This document shows, one piece after another, positions 23,059 to 34,020 of a stretch of 64,000 nt of DNA (positions are counted from its first letter, which is position 1; every line of letters starts with the position of its first letter). The stretch lies in the NCBI GenBank assembly GCA_920105625.2, contig OV050030.1, positions 140,768,291 to 140,832,290 of the forward strand, written 5' to 3'. Position numbers and translations under genes: made by a program. The notes under the pieces are model-generated. The model was not told the DNA's origin. It saw only the letters and a program-made list of their open reading frames with translations, and did not search any database. The stretch is from Clusia tigrina. Its lineage: Eukaryota; Arthropoda; Insecta; Diptera; Clusiidae.

Positions 23059-24241
23059 TGGGGCTCAACCGTAGCGTTCAAATAAAAAAGGACGTCAATG
23101 CCAGCGAGTGCCAGCGAGTGCGCAATAAGTGGAAATTCTAAAGCAACATCAATATAATGATTATAAAATGAAGAACCAGGTGATATATAAGCAAATCGAA
23201 GGGCAGGTTTTATTGGTGGTGCCAAAATCAATGGAGAAAGAGATAATTGCAAAGGCTCATAGTTTTGGTCACATGGGCACGCAGAAGACTATGCATATGA
23301 TTAATATACCAAGATTACTTCACACCACATTTAAAGAAGAAGGTGAATCAGTATATCATAAACTGCATCGAATGTATCACATATAATAGAAAGTGGGGTA
23401 AGCAGGAAGATTTGTTACACTGCATCGACAAGGGCGAAACTGCACGTCGATCACTTGGGTACGCTGGACCCAACGGAAAAGCACCACAAATGCATATTGG
23501 CCGTAGTAGACGGTTTGCCGAAGTATACGTGGATATACCCTCCTAAGTCAACAGAGGATGTTGTCAAACATATTGAGTCTTGGGTCGCTATATTTGGCAA
23601 TCCATTACGCATAATCAGTGACAAAGACGCGGCTTTTACGTCAAAATTATCTAAAGAATGTTGTTCCAACCATAAAATCGAACATGTAGAAACAACAGCA
23701 GGAGTACCTAGGGGTAATTTGCAAATCGAAAGAACAAACAGGGTCATACTTTCGGTTTTGTCAAAAATGTCTGCGGCAGAACCGTCGAAATACATATTTG
23801 AAATAATCTTTGGAGTGAAAATGCGCAGTGAAGCCGATTTCGAGCTGATGAAAATCTTACAAGAGGAGTTGGTGTTGGGCCTGCAAGAGGAGCGCAACAA
23901 AATAAGAAGCTAGACGTCAGATCCAGAAGGCGTAAGATAACTACAAACAACAATTCGACAAGAAACGCAAAGGGCATCATGGGTATCAAATGCATGACTC
24001 AGTAGCTATAAAGGTCACGCAATTTACAAAGCTGGCAAGAAAGCACATCGGTCCTTACGAGATAGTTAAGATAAGGCGGAACAATAGGTATGACGTTAAA
24101 AAAGAAGTAGATTTTACTGGCCCGATTCAGACATCAATTAGTGCTGATAACATTAAACTTTGGTGTTGTGTCGACGAAACCGATGATAACGATTTTTTAG
24201 AAGAGTCATCTGTAGCATATGATGAACAGGATGGCCAAATG
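23059..24241 (+). pseudogene. Ty3/gypsy integrase relic between two LTRs
   Basis: The internal region is reduced to the integrase end of pol. Near 23250-23300: KEIIAKAHSFGHMGTQKTMH (HH of the zinc finger), then INCIECI for the Cys pair. The core in frame 23455-23913: KCILAVVDGLPKYTWIYPPK (first Asp), WVAIFGNPLRIISDKDAAFTS (second Asp) and GVPRGNLQIERTNR with the catalytic Glu. Frame 23990-24244 (KVTQFTKLARKHIGPYEIVK) is the C-terminal region. Gag, protease, RT and RNase H are all absent, so about 4 kb has been lost while both LTRs stayed. Confidence 0.82.
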
Positions 24242-24484
24242 TGACATGTCATCCCTCTTCATGCGTTGCGAGGCGGCATCCCTACGCTGTGAACGATAGG
24301 AGGATGACAAGTAGCGACTCGAGTCAGTTGTCAGCCGGGTTTCAGCCGAATCAGTCGTTTTGAGAGAAGTCACTTTTTTTTATTCATTTAACATTTAACT
24401 TTAATATAATTAGAATTGAAACTCTTTGTTTTACGTTTCTATTAAACTCTTTACTTTTTCTAATTATAAATTGTGTAAATTACA
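24242..24484 (+). repeat. 3' LTR of the gypsy relic
   Basis: Begins TGACATGTCATCC directly after the end of the internal region and ends AAATTACA. It is homologous to 22869-23058 and carries a short duplication of the TCAGCCG phrase. It ends directly against a TA microsatellite, consistent with insertion into a TA tract. Confidence 0.8.
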
Positions 24485-25180
<696 letters not shown>

Positions 25181-25183
25181 TTA

Positions 25184-26290
25184 TTATGAAAAATTGGTTA
25201 AAAATATATCAATAAGGACTGTGTGACCGGGAAAGGTGGGCAGTGGCGTTTCCTTTAGTTTTGGTTGATTTGGATGCCTTTCATATTTGTTTTCCTTACA
25301 AGTGTTGCAATTTGTTATTATTCGTTTGATTTTACTAAGCATCCCTGGAAAATAATTCTTTTCTAGTATTTGAATTTTGGTTTCTGTAGCGTTCCTGTGT
25401 GCTCGTTTATGAAATTCTAATATAATATTTTCTTTTTCTTCTTCATTTGTAACATCTTCAACTAATTTTTGCGTATATCGAGCTTTATAACTACGAAAGT
25501 GCTGCGGATAAAAGTTTTGAATTACACCCATAATTCTCTCTTCTGTGTGAATTCCATTTATGACAGATGGATTAAGAAATCATTTCAAATGGGAAATAAG
25601 GATATGTTCGTTGTATTCTGGTTCTGTTATAATATGTCTATGGATTGTAGGGAATATAATCTTGAACTGGTGTGTTGACGTATCATCTTGTTTAAAAAAT
25701 ATCTGGTTTTTAAATACATTATTGGGCACTTCTGCACATGGAATAAGGTCATGTGAAGAGCTTTCGTCACTATGAACAGTTGGTGTAAGTGAATTTATCT
25801 GAATAGGTATCCTTGAGAGAGCATCTGCTACTACATTAGCGTGTCCAGGCTTGTACTTTAATTCATAATTATACTCTTCTAAAATTGATTTCCACCGTTT
25901 CATCTTACTATTGGTATTTTTCGAACTTAATGCGTATGTGAGGGGCTGATGATCGGTGTATATTTTAATCTTTTTTGATCCGTATAAATAATTTCTAAGA
26001 GAATTCAATGACCATATGATGGCTAGCATCTCCTTCTCATTTGTCGCATAATTCTCTTCAGATTTATTGAGTGTTCTGGATATAAATGTGATTGGTCTAT
26101 TATCTTGCGATAGTACGGCACCAATCGTATAATCTGATGCATCAGTTGCTAGCTCGAAATCTTTTGAAAAATCTGGAGGAATGAGGGTGATGTCCTTTGA
26201 TATCAATGTATTCCTGATTTTATTAAATGCATCTATTGCCTCGTTGTCTAGTGTAATTAATTTCTTTTTTGATGTGTTTTTTGAAACATT
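25184..26290 (-). pseudogene. Ty3/gypsy pol relic (RNase H, integrase zinc finger)
   Basis: Frame 26206-25580 (208 codons) is a well preserved RNase H: FELATDASDYTIGAVLSQ, FISRTLNKSEENYATNEKEM, IKIYTDHQPLTY and GHANVVADALSRIP. Frame 25531-25184 follows with the integrase HHCC region (HKRAHRNATETKIQILEKNY, CNTCKENKYERHP) and the start of the core (HTVLIDIFL). At 25184 the element is cut off by the mariner relic. Upstream, near 26290, RT sequence is missing and gag sequence is joined instead. This is a Ty3/gypsy element of different lineage from those at 1296 and 43020. Confidence 0.88.
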
Positions 26291-26421
26291 CCCTGCTTCC
26301 CCTCGCAGAAGAGCAGTGAGTGGTTTGGTTGGGAAGTTTGTGGAGGATTTGGTTGTTGGGAAGTTGGTTGATCAGTTGAAATTCCTAATCTCCTAAATCC
26401 TCCTAGGATTTCTTCCTCCAT
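26266..26421 (-). pseudogene. gag N-terminus of the same gypsy element, fused to pol
   Basis: The minus-strand ATG at 26421 starts MEEEILGGFRRLGISTDQPT, followed by a proline/glutamine-rich stretch, and hits a stop near 26266 soon after entering RT-end sequence (read in another frame as KKEINY). The position, between an LTR/primer site upstream and pol downstream, identifies it as a gag start. The direct junction to the RNase H region means most of gag, protease and RT were removed by one internal deletion near 26290. Confidence 0.55.
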
Positions 26422-26429
26422 TTTTATAA

Positions 26430-27054
26430 ATATTTTATTTATGGTTATTTATAAATATATATAAAAAAATTAAAATTCTATCCTTTAATAGTTTACTAAT
26501 ATTCAATAATAAGAAATATTAAATTAATTTGTTTCCTCAAATTTATTTTCAATAAAAGTTTTCTCAAGCTTTTCACTAATATTCGTTTAATAAAAAAAAA
26601 AAATTTTCATTATTTTTCTTAATTCTAATTTTCAATACATTTTTATCATGAGATATTCCTTCAATTCAATTTCAATTTGCTTTTACTAATTTGAACACTT
26701 TTAAATTTTAATTAATTTCTCTTATTTGATATTTTTTTTAAATTAAACTTTTCTTTCAATGAAATTCTTTCTAAGTCTATTTTTCAAATTTCTTCTAAGT
26801 AAATTTATTTTCTTATTTTTATAACTTACATGAAACAAATTACTGTTAGTCTTAACATTATTATGTCCAGCGGTGGTCTCCTGGGGTTATTAAGTACGTC
26901 GGCTCTGGTCCTTTTTGATGATCTCTACTTGGGGGCCTCTTTACTATTTAATTTCCAAGATCTCCAATTAGTGCGTCTGCTCAATAGTTTACTTTTTATT
27001 TTCAACCTTTTCCTTGAGTGTTTCACTTTTTATGTGCACTGTTACCGCTGGTCC
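26430..27054 (-). other. Untranslated leader of the gypsy element
   Basis: AT-rich sequence between the primer binding site and the gag ATG, without a protein-like frame. Its length, about 630 bases, is plausible for a Ty3/gypsy leader. Confidence 0.45.
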
Positions 27055-27072
27055 CTGCTCGGGCGCCAGTTA
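27055..27072 (-). promoter_or_regulatory. Primer binding site, lysine tRNA type
   Basis: On the minus strand the sequence is TGGCGCCCGAGCAGGGAC, directly after the LTR end. It differs at one base from the canonical tRNA-Lys3 primer site TGGCGCCCGAACAGGGAC known from lentiviruses and some insect retroelements. It marks the start of reverse transcription of the gypsy element whose gag begins at 26421. Confidence 0.8.
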
Positions 27073-27074
27073 AA

Positions 27075-27280
27075 TTAACTTGCGTTAATTTTATTAAAAA
27101 AAATTATTTTTTGGGAGCTTACTCCTTTATTTCTCCGAATTCAACTTAGAACTGACTTAACAGCATTTTAAATACTTAAACCTAAGCTTATCGTCGCTGC
27201 TTCACCTGGGCGTCGCTGCTGCAGCTGCTCACGTTGTACATGCATGCAACGTTTAAGCGGCGCGTGTGCCATGTCAGCAC
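27075..27280 (-). repeat. 5' LTR of the minus-strand gypsy element
   Basis: Immediately upstream (minus sense) of the primer binding site. It contains a polyadenylation signal in GAAATAAAGGAGTAAGC and ends GCAAGTTAATTTAAC before TGGCGCC. The outer limit near 27280 is a guess. The 3' LTR is lost along with the rest of the element beyond 25184. Confidence 0.6.
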
Positions 27281-27396
27281 AAAAGAATGGGAACACAATT
27301 TTGTGGAGTTTCGCAAGATGAAATACGAGACTTTTGTTTTTCGGTTTATCATCAAAGTTTAAATGTGAGGTGTGTTAACTTATATATAATATATTC

Positions 27397-27398
27397 GA

Positions 27399-27474
<76 letters not shown>

Positions 27475-27476
27475 GA

Positions 27477-27527
<51 letters not shown>

Positions 27528-27545
27528 TATTATTATTTTTTTTTT
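27397..27545. repeat. (TA)n microsatellite plus poly(T)
   Basis: TA runs at 27400-27471 and 27479-27510 separated by TTCGAG, with the same TTCGAG also just before the first run, followed by about 18 T and T-rich sequence. Frames across it encode only Tyr/Ile or Phe/Lys runs. Confidence 0.96.
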
Positions 27546-27600
27546 CATATAATATACCAAGTAATATATATAGGAGTGTGTATTGTGTGTGCAGTTGTGT

Positions 27601-28160
27601 GTGATTTACCGTATACGGTGTCCCGATGCGAAGCGGTCTGTGGACTTTTAACCGGGGCGTATTCACCAAGGGTAGGCAGGTTGATACACTTTCACTGTGG
27701 ATGAGCACACTCACACACGTCGTTTATATTTGAGGTCATTTTTCGCGGTCATTCGTCCTGCCATACGTTTGGTGTGTTCGCTATACGGTTAACAAACTCA
27801 GTGCAAAGAGCAACGCGGAACCTAGGGCAGTAGGCAACCAGCTGCTGAACACAAGTGAAAAAATAGGCAGGGCCGGTTTGAGGTTTTGCTATTTTTTGGG
27901 GCGTATTCGGGCCCTTCGGTTGGGCGTATTCGGGCCCTTCGGTTGGGCGCATTACGGTTTGGCGTGCCGGTCTGAAAACACCGGTTTGAGTTCCAGTTAT
28001 ATAACGGCACTCTCGGGACGTATTAACAGTCAATATTAAGCTGCGACCGCGGGAAACCCAAGTAGCCAATATGTTTTGGCCATATATTTCGGCGGCTGAC
28101 GAGCTTACGGTTTTCGTCAGCCGGTTTGAACACTACTACCGGAGTCCCATTCTTCGTTAT
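27601..28160 (+). other. Probable 5' leader of the BEL/Pao element, with a 23-bp tandem repeat
   Basis: G+C-richer than the surroundings and leads into BEL/Pao gag. The unit GCGTATTCGGGCCCTTCGG (23 bp with its TTGG end) is repeated exactly at 27901-27923 and 27924-27946, with a third degenerate start after it. No second LTR copy is visible, so LTR and leader cannot be separated. Minus-strand frames here are only shadows of the repeat. Confidence 0.5.
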
Positions 28161-28163
28161 TGC

Positions 28164-29550
28164 TTCGTGCAGACGAGCGCGAATTAGAGGTGCGCTGGCC
28201 TGCACTTAAAGAGGCGAAGATAACGGCCTCTTCCGAACTATTGTCTTCAAAGATTCTGAAACTCTCTTGGAGTCAATTGCGCGGGGCTTCGGGGCGAGCT
28301 ATCACATTTTTAAGCGGGGGTCCGTGCTTATCGCGGAAGCACAGCAACTCGTGGAACCGGTGGCACCTACTCCAGGTCGAGGGGATTCACGTTTGTCCGG
28401 GGATCACAGCATTCTAGTGCCGCCGTGTGACATACCAATATATACAAAGTGCACAGCGTTTCGCGATATGTTCAGCGCTTTGTTTATAAACAACACACGG
28501 CTCACCAACGTAGAGAAGTTTTACTATTTAAATCAAAAATCTCGGGGGGAAACGCGTGAAATTGTGTCTAATGCGGCCCATGTTGTCTAATGCGGTACGT
28601 GTTGAATGAAGCTCCGCCACAGACGAGTGATCAAAATCGAAGATCATTTTTTCGTAGTCATCGTTGAGTGAGGTTGTCATGTCTCTGTCGGATGACGAAG
28701 TTTTGTGTGCGCTAGCGCTTGTACTGTGCAAGGAAAAATTGTAAAAAATTTAAAAAAAACGATTTTGGATGAAAGAAAGGCACAAAAAAAATAGTACAAT
28801 AGCATTCAAGGGAGTATTATTTTTATCCGCACACATCTTCACACGTTGGCAGTCAAATTCAAATGAGCAAAATTTGCATGTAAATTGCCCGCAAACGACG
28901 ATCATCCATACATCATGTTGATCATGATAATAAAATTTCCCCTCAAAATCTAAATGAATTAGATTTTCGACGATCAGTCAGTGATCACAGCGAGATCATG
29001 TCTGTGTGACACATACATGCCTATTTTCTCTTTGTTTCACACATACTATTATATATGAGTATGATCATGATGTATCGTCTGTGGGCCGCATAAGAAATAA
29101 TAGTCAGAAACGGGCTTTGCGCGCGCATGGGAAAATTTGGTGGAGCGCTACGATAACAAGCGTTTCCAAATTAAAGCGCAATTGAAAACTCTCTTATGGT
29201 TGGAACGGGTAAGGCGCGAGGACGCGGGCGAGCTAAAGCGGCTACAACGCAACATCAGCAACTGCACCGCGGCCCTATCCGCGTATGGGTTGAACGTAGC
29301 ATCGTGGGATGCCATATTTGTCTACCTATGCTCCATGCGACTGCATGAGCTCACTTTGGCCCTATGGGAACAATCCGTGGGGGTCGCGCGGATTTGCCCG
29401 CTTGGAAGGCGATGGACGATTTTTTGTCGCTGCAATTCTGCACTCTCGAGGCGATCTCGGATCTCTGGTCTCAAGGCTCGAGTCAGCCCAACACAAGGGT
29501 TCAGCCAAATCCGCGGCGTTCCGCGCAGGTGCAACCCACCAAGTTAATAA
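28164..29550 (+). pseudogene. BEL/Pao gag, split by a DNA transposon
   Basis: The frame at 28430-28571 shows the BEL/Pao gag motif YTKCTAFRDMFSALFINNTR and VEKFYYLNQKSRGETREIV. The same frame resumes at 29094 after a 519-bp insertion: ETGFARAWENLVERYDNKRF, IKAQLKTLLWLERV, ELKRLQRNISNCTAAL and WDAIFVYLCSMRLHELTLAL, ending in a region with IPAWKA-like sequence and FLSLQFCTLEAISDLWSQGS in a shifted frame. A degraded zinc-knuckle region (KQHSQC) lies near 29580. Two stops lie just after the insertion site and further frameshifts after 29400. It encodes the capsid-like protein of a BEL/Pao retrotransposon. Confidence 0.78.
28572..29090 (+). mobile_element. PIF/Harbinger-like 519-bp insertion
   Basis: The insertion is bounded by inverted TGCGGCCCA (28572-28580) and TGGGCCGCA (29082-29090) and flanked by TAA on both sides (28569-28571 and 29091-29093). 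A 3-bp TAA/TTA target duplication is the rule for PIF/Harbinger. Inside, an ATG at 28679 starts SLSDDEVLCALALVL followed by basic residues and stops, resembling the N-terminus of Harbinger-type nucleases. The rest is AT-rich and non-coding. Removing the element and one TAA joins the two halves of BEL/Pao gag in frame, which supports the boundaries. Confidence 0.78.
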
Positions 29551-30331
29551 AACTTCACCGGGGTGTAGGTCTGTAAACAAGCAGCACAGTCAGTGCGTCA
29601 TTGTCCTACGTTCCAGGCCGCCACCGTTCCTGCACGGTGAGATCTCGTGCGTCGACTCAAGTTGTGTGTGAACTGCCTGTCACCATCGCATATGGGATCA
29701 TTGCCCTAGTCTTTCTTCGGGCTTCACTTGCCGAGAGCGGCACCACACGCTGTTACACGCTGTTACGTGCGGATTCTGGTTCCGAGGGGTCCTTCATATC
29801 GATCCGCCTCCAAAAGCGCCTTAAGCTGCCGTCGCACTCGGTGCACGCTCAGGTATCGGGCGGCAGCAACACCCTTGCGGGCACCGTTACCAAAGCATGC
29901 AACTAACCATCGGGTCTCGGTATGATGCCTCCGTCCGCCTCCGGGTGTCAATTTTAGTGTTGCCTACCTTGACATGGGAGCTGTCGCCCCTCATGTTAAG
30001 CAAGGGAGAACGGCATAAACTCACTGGTTTGCAATTAGCGGACGCCGGCACTTCATACTCAACGCAGGTCGATTTGTTACTGGGGGGAGACCTATACCCT
30101 CAAGTGTTGCTTGAAGGGTTACATCGTAACATCGTAGGGGCGTTAATAATTCAGGAAACCGTGTTTGGCTGGATCCTTACGGGACCTTTACCTACTGACC
30201 GGGTTTCCACGTCACTTCGCGAGTCCAACTGTCCCAATACGATTCGATTGATTGGCTTTTGGGGCGATTTTGGGAAATCGAAGAACCTTCACCTGAGAGG
30301 AAACTGTCTCAAACAGACCAGGAGTGTCTAG
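29551..30331 (+). pseudogene. BEL/Pao protease region
   Basis: Frame 29601-29906 has LLRADSGSEGSFISIRLQKR at 29763-29822; the aspartic protease triad DSG sits at 29772-29780. Frame 29897-30331 continues with LTGLQLAD, VDLLLGGDLYPQVLLEG and QETVFGWILTGPLP, typical of the retropepsin domain of BEL/Pao polyproteins, where the second half (LLGGD, FGWIL(T/S)G) is highly conserved. A frameshift separates the two frames near 29895. It sits between gag and RT in the normal order. Confidence 0.82.
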
Positions 30332-30339
30332 AGATGTAC

Positions 30340-31370
30340 GCTAAAACCACGCGTAGGGATCCAACAGGGCGCTATATAGTCTCCCTTCTATTCAAACGCG
30401 ATGTTGTCCCTGACAAGTCCTAGGGGTCGTGCGTCACGCCACATAGCACTGCGGCAATTCGAAAGAAACGAGGCACGGCTGGGAAAAAACCCAGTCGATA
30501 AAACCAATATGATGCGGTGGTACTTGAGTATGTGGCATTAAATCACATGGAAAATGGACTCCCGCCATCAATTGCTCCAGTGCCCACCACCACAAAATTA
30601 CGTGTGGCCTTCAACGCCTCGCAGGTAACATTTAACACCGTCAGCTGGAACGACGTGTAGAATATAGGGCCAGCGCTACAAGCAGACCTGTCCCACCTCA
30701 TCATGCAGTGACATATATTTAGGTATGTGCTCAATGGAGATATACAGAAAATGTACCGCCAGATTCTGGTAGAGCTGAATCATACTTCGTACCAAAGGCT
30801 TGTGTTCCGGGAATCCCCCAACACAGAAATTGGTGACTACGTTCTGAAAACCGTCACCTTTGGGGTGAATTGTGCTCCTTATCTCGCGATAAGGACACTG
30901 TTACAATTGGCAGACGATATGGAGAGCAGGTGCCCATTGGCATCGCAGGTATTGCGCAACTCCATGTACGTTGACGACGCGTTAATAGGGACCCACGACG
31001 TGGCGGCAGCTATCCAGACTCGTGATGAGCTCATTGAAAGCTTAGAGTCGGCCAAGTTCTCAATGAGGAAGCGGGCATCGAACTGTTCGGCCATACTAGC
31101 CGACATTCCTGCCGAGCACTTACTCCGGGAAGATTTCCTCAAACTACCTGAAACCAGTACCACTACCAATTTGGGCATTAGACGCGCGGGGGGACTAGTT
31201 TTATTTTCACGTGGATGATTTGCCACCTGTAACGACATACACCAAACGCAAGGACGTACGGACCAAAAATCCGCACTGTACGAACGAGCGCGACTGAGCG
31301 GCAGGCTCATGCGTCCGTGGCATCGGCGTGGGAGACATCGCCATACAACAAGGAGACTTCGGCTTCTTCG
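30340..31370 (+). pseudogene. BEL/Pao reverse transcriptase relic
   Basis: Fragments at 30345-30420 (DPTGRYIVSLLFKRD) and 30510-30620 (TTKLRVAFNASQVTFNT) lead to the frame 30727-31218: VLNGDIQKMYRQILVELNHT, YQRLVFRESPN, VTFGVNCAPYLAIRTLLQLA and NSMYVDDALIG, with the catalytic YVDD at 30967-30978, then FSMRKRASNC. After 31218 only a short scrap follows, so RNase H, integrase and the 3' LTR are deleted. The RT core is intact over 164 codons, making this the best preserved BEL/Pao RT in the window. Confidence 0.85.
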
Positions 31371-31399
31371 TAAATTAATATAATTATTTATATTAATTT

Positions 31400-32939
31400 G
31401 CAAAAAAGTTACCTAAATTATCCAGAATTAAATAATTTTGGTGATGAAATACTGCAAGAATAAAATTAATATTTTCTAAAAATAGTCATAACGATGATTC
31501 TTAACTCACATACATAAATCATGAGCGCGATTTCAATTGCTTTGTTGATTTTAGTTTTGTGATGCTTTTGCGCATTTCGTCTGCAGAAGCTCATAAATTT
31601 CACAAAATCGAATCCAATCTAACATTTCGTTCGTCAATGAATATGTGCAATTTTAAGAAGTTGTTGCATTTCCGTACAAGCAAATTGCTAGATTGGATTT
31701 TATTGTTAGTAAACGCAAGAATTTTGGAGATGTATTTAAATTTTTGATATATATTTTCCATAAATTATCCATCGTTTTATTATTGGCACTATAATAAAAT
31801 ATTTCATGACTGGCTTTCAGTGCAATTAGAAGGAATGTATTTGGTACGGAAGTCCCTAGTAATCTTTTAAAATATGTGACTCAATATAGTATAAAATCAA
31901 TAGAAATTATTTCAAAAATAAAATTTAAAATAAAATAGATTAAGATCGAGTCGAAGGCCCTGGCAGCGTGTAATCATTAATTATATTTATTGTAATAATT
32001 AATTTATTAGAATAAAGTATAATAATAATTTCATGACTGCTATAGAAAAACACTGGTAGCAATGTAGTATGATGAAATTCAAAATTTAACAAAGTATTCT
32101 AGTAATAAAACTAATAGAAATTTAAAAAGATTTTGAACTCTTTTCCACAACACCTTTGAGGTAGAGTTATTGATGCGTTTTTTTAAAGTGGTGTCCCTGG
32201 TAGGACTTGAACTTAAACTCAAAAGCCTTCACATCAAATGTAAATTTCATTTCTGGCAGCAGCAATTAAATATAGTTCAGTAAGGTTAATTATAAGATTT
32301 TAAAAATAATTATTAATTTACTTTAAAAAAAAGGTGAAAAATTAAAAAAAAAAATGTATCCCTCTGCGCGTTTGAAGAACTCGGCACCGTAAAAGGCTGA
32401 CACAGGGCCATCACCAACGCTCTATCACTATCGCGCTACTGATGCTTGCAAATATTTTAGGAATTTTCCGATATTTTAGGGCGTCAGACTGTTCATGTCA
32501 TGAATGTCTAAATTATAAGCATGCTCAGATTTTTCGTTCATAATTTTTCCCGATATGATTGTCGTCCCTTTGTTAGGAAACATCCAAATTTTGATAAAAG
32601 AATTATTTAATTAATTAAATAAAAGTTATATTCTTATATTTCTACATTTATTCCAATGTCTGGTAGAACATATCCTGAAATTTTATTTTTCGATTCATTT
32701 CATTTAGATAGTTATCAATTATAATTTTTTTTTTTAATTGGTGAATCGTTACCTTTGGCAGTGTTACGAATTTTGAATAACAGGGTCTCCCACTACGACG
32801 AAACAGCTACATTACTGTTTTGAAGTAGATTCATTGATAGATGTTGACTAATTGTTGTTGTACCATGCCCTCTATTTGATCATATTGCTCCTAATCAAAG
32901 ACAGAAGCTGCTGGATTTTCGAATTATTCTCAAATTTCA
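31400..32939. other. AT-rich stretch, no gene recognised
   Basis: No protein-like frames. On the minus strand near 32215-32185 the phrase GTTCAAGTCCTACCAGGGAC resembles a tRNA T-arm (B box) and acceptor strand, but no matching acceptor 5' strand, D-arm or anticodon arm could be found. Confidence 0.4.
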
Positions 32940-33195
32940 CCATGTAGGCATGTGTTGTTAGCAGAGGTCTCGAAAGTTGTCTTGTGGTGAAATGTGTATC
33001 CTGAACCTAGGCTGATGACTACACTACTCGACTTTCCTGTTCCATTTTGCCGACCACATTGATGACACATGTTGTTGATACCGAAAATATTCATTGCCTG
33101 GAATTGATAACTGAATCCAATATTGAAAAGGAATTTTCGTCCTAACCCTGCATAGAGCTAAATCCAGTTTGTCATGGAGAATGCTGACCTCGCAT
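32940..33195 (-). pseudogene. Envelope-like domain relic
   Basis: The minus strand is clearly homologous to 63710-64000: both share GAGGTCTCGAAA on the plus strand, then GGCTGATGA, then ACCGAAAA, and they end at the same ATGCTGACC. Translation gives VINVVGKMEQESR where the other copy has LNVVCKMQHERREISGSG. Only this 250-bp piece remains, with several stops. I infer the ectodomain part of a retroelement Env-like protein. The family is uncertain; BEL/Pao elements of the roo type are one candidate. Confidence 0.5.
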
Positions 33196-33409
33196 TGCGC
33201 GACTTATGTTCCCAAGAGTCGTTTTGAGTACAAATAAATTTTCTATTTTTTAGCTCAATTTTATTTACTGGAAAGTAAGTGTCCCTGTGTAAGTAAATTG
33301 CCAAATTTTATGTTGTTGTTAAGAAGGTGCCTGCTACTTAAGTTGACAAGGGATACAGGGTAGATGGATAAGACTGAATGTCTCTAAGCTTAGTAACGGA
33401 ATTTGATGT

Positions 33410-33928
33410 TTGAATACAATTTATCTCTACTTACTCTTCACTTTGAGGTCATCATTCTGTAAATTGTCTCCTTATACTGTACGTATAAGGAGACTCATCG
33501 CGCGGGTTTTCATATGTATCATTCTTTATTGGGCGCCAATATGGGCTGAAAATGCGGATGGGAAGGCTTACATCCGCATCATTGCGGCAGCATACAAAAG
33601 AAGTCCGCTGCGAATATTTTGCGCAAGCAGCACCGAAGTCATATATGCTACATTGACGGTAGCCGACATGAATCCCGCGCTCCTGTTGGCGTTGAACGCG
33701 ATCAACGTAAAGCATAGAAGAGCACTTAACAATTATCAAGCGCACCCTTCAAGATTGCAACTCTACACATCTTCAAAAGGCCACTGGACAAAAAGGCTGA
33801 TACCCAATATTCAGCAATGGGTAAATAAGTCATATGGTGTGGCAAACTATCACGCTACACAGCTGTTGACAGGGCATAGAGGCTTTCGGGCATACTTGTA
33901 CATTTGGAGGAATATGAGGTCAAGCTGA
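33410..33928 (+). pseudogene. R1-type LINE ORF2 C-terminus
   Basis: The 172-codon frame contains YWAPIWAENADGKAYIRIIA, AAYKRSPLRIF, ALLLALNAINVKHRRAL, SSKGHWTKRLIPNIQQWVNK and ATQLLTGHRGFRAYLY. This succession is the conserved C-terminal part of R1-clade ORF2 proteins (YGAPIWA, RRSALRV, WTHRLIP, LTQLLSGHGCFR). The RT core is absent and the frame ends where the terminal Cys-His motif would follow. An isolated 3' fragment of an otherwise lost LINE. Confidence 0.75.
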
Positions 33929-34020
33929 TCACTTAAGAATAGGTAGAAGGGGCCGATGACCATACCACCACCAACGTGAAATAATACCTTGTAGTGGTCC
34001 CGCGGCCAGTCTCTTTTTGA

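Noticed and set aside
27749..28010. Minus-strand frames with repeated GPEYA residues
   Set aside because: They merely translate the 23-bp tandem repeat backwards; the BEL/Pao leader runs on the plus strand.
29309..29951. Multiple overlapping frames on both strands
   Set aside because: G+C-rich BEL/Pao gag-protease sequence; only the frames with gag and protease motifs were kept.
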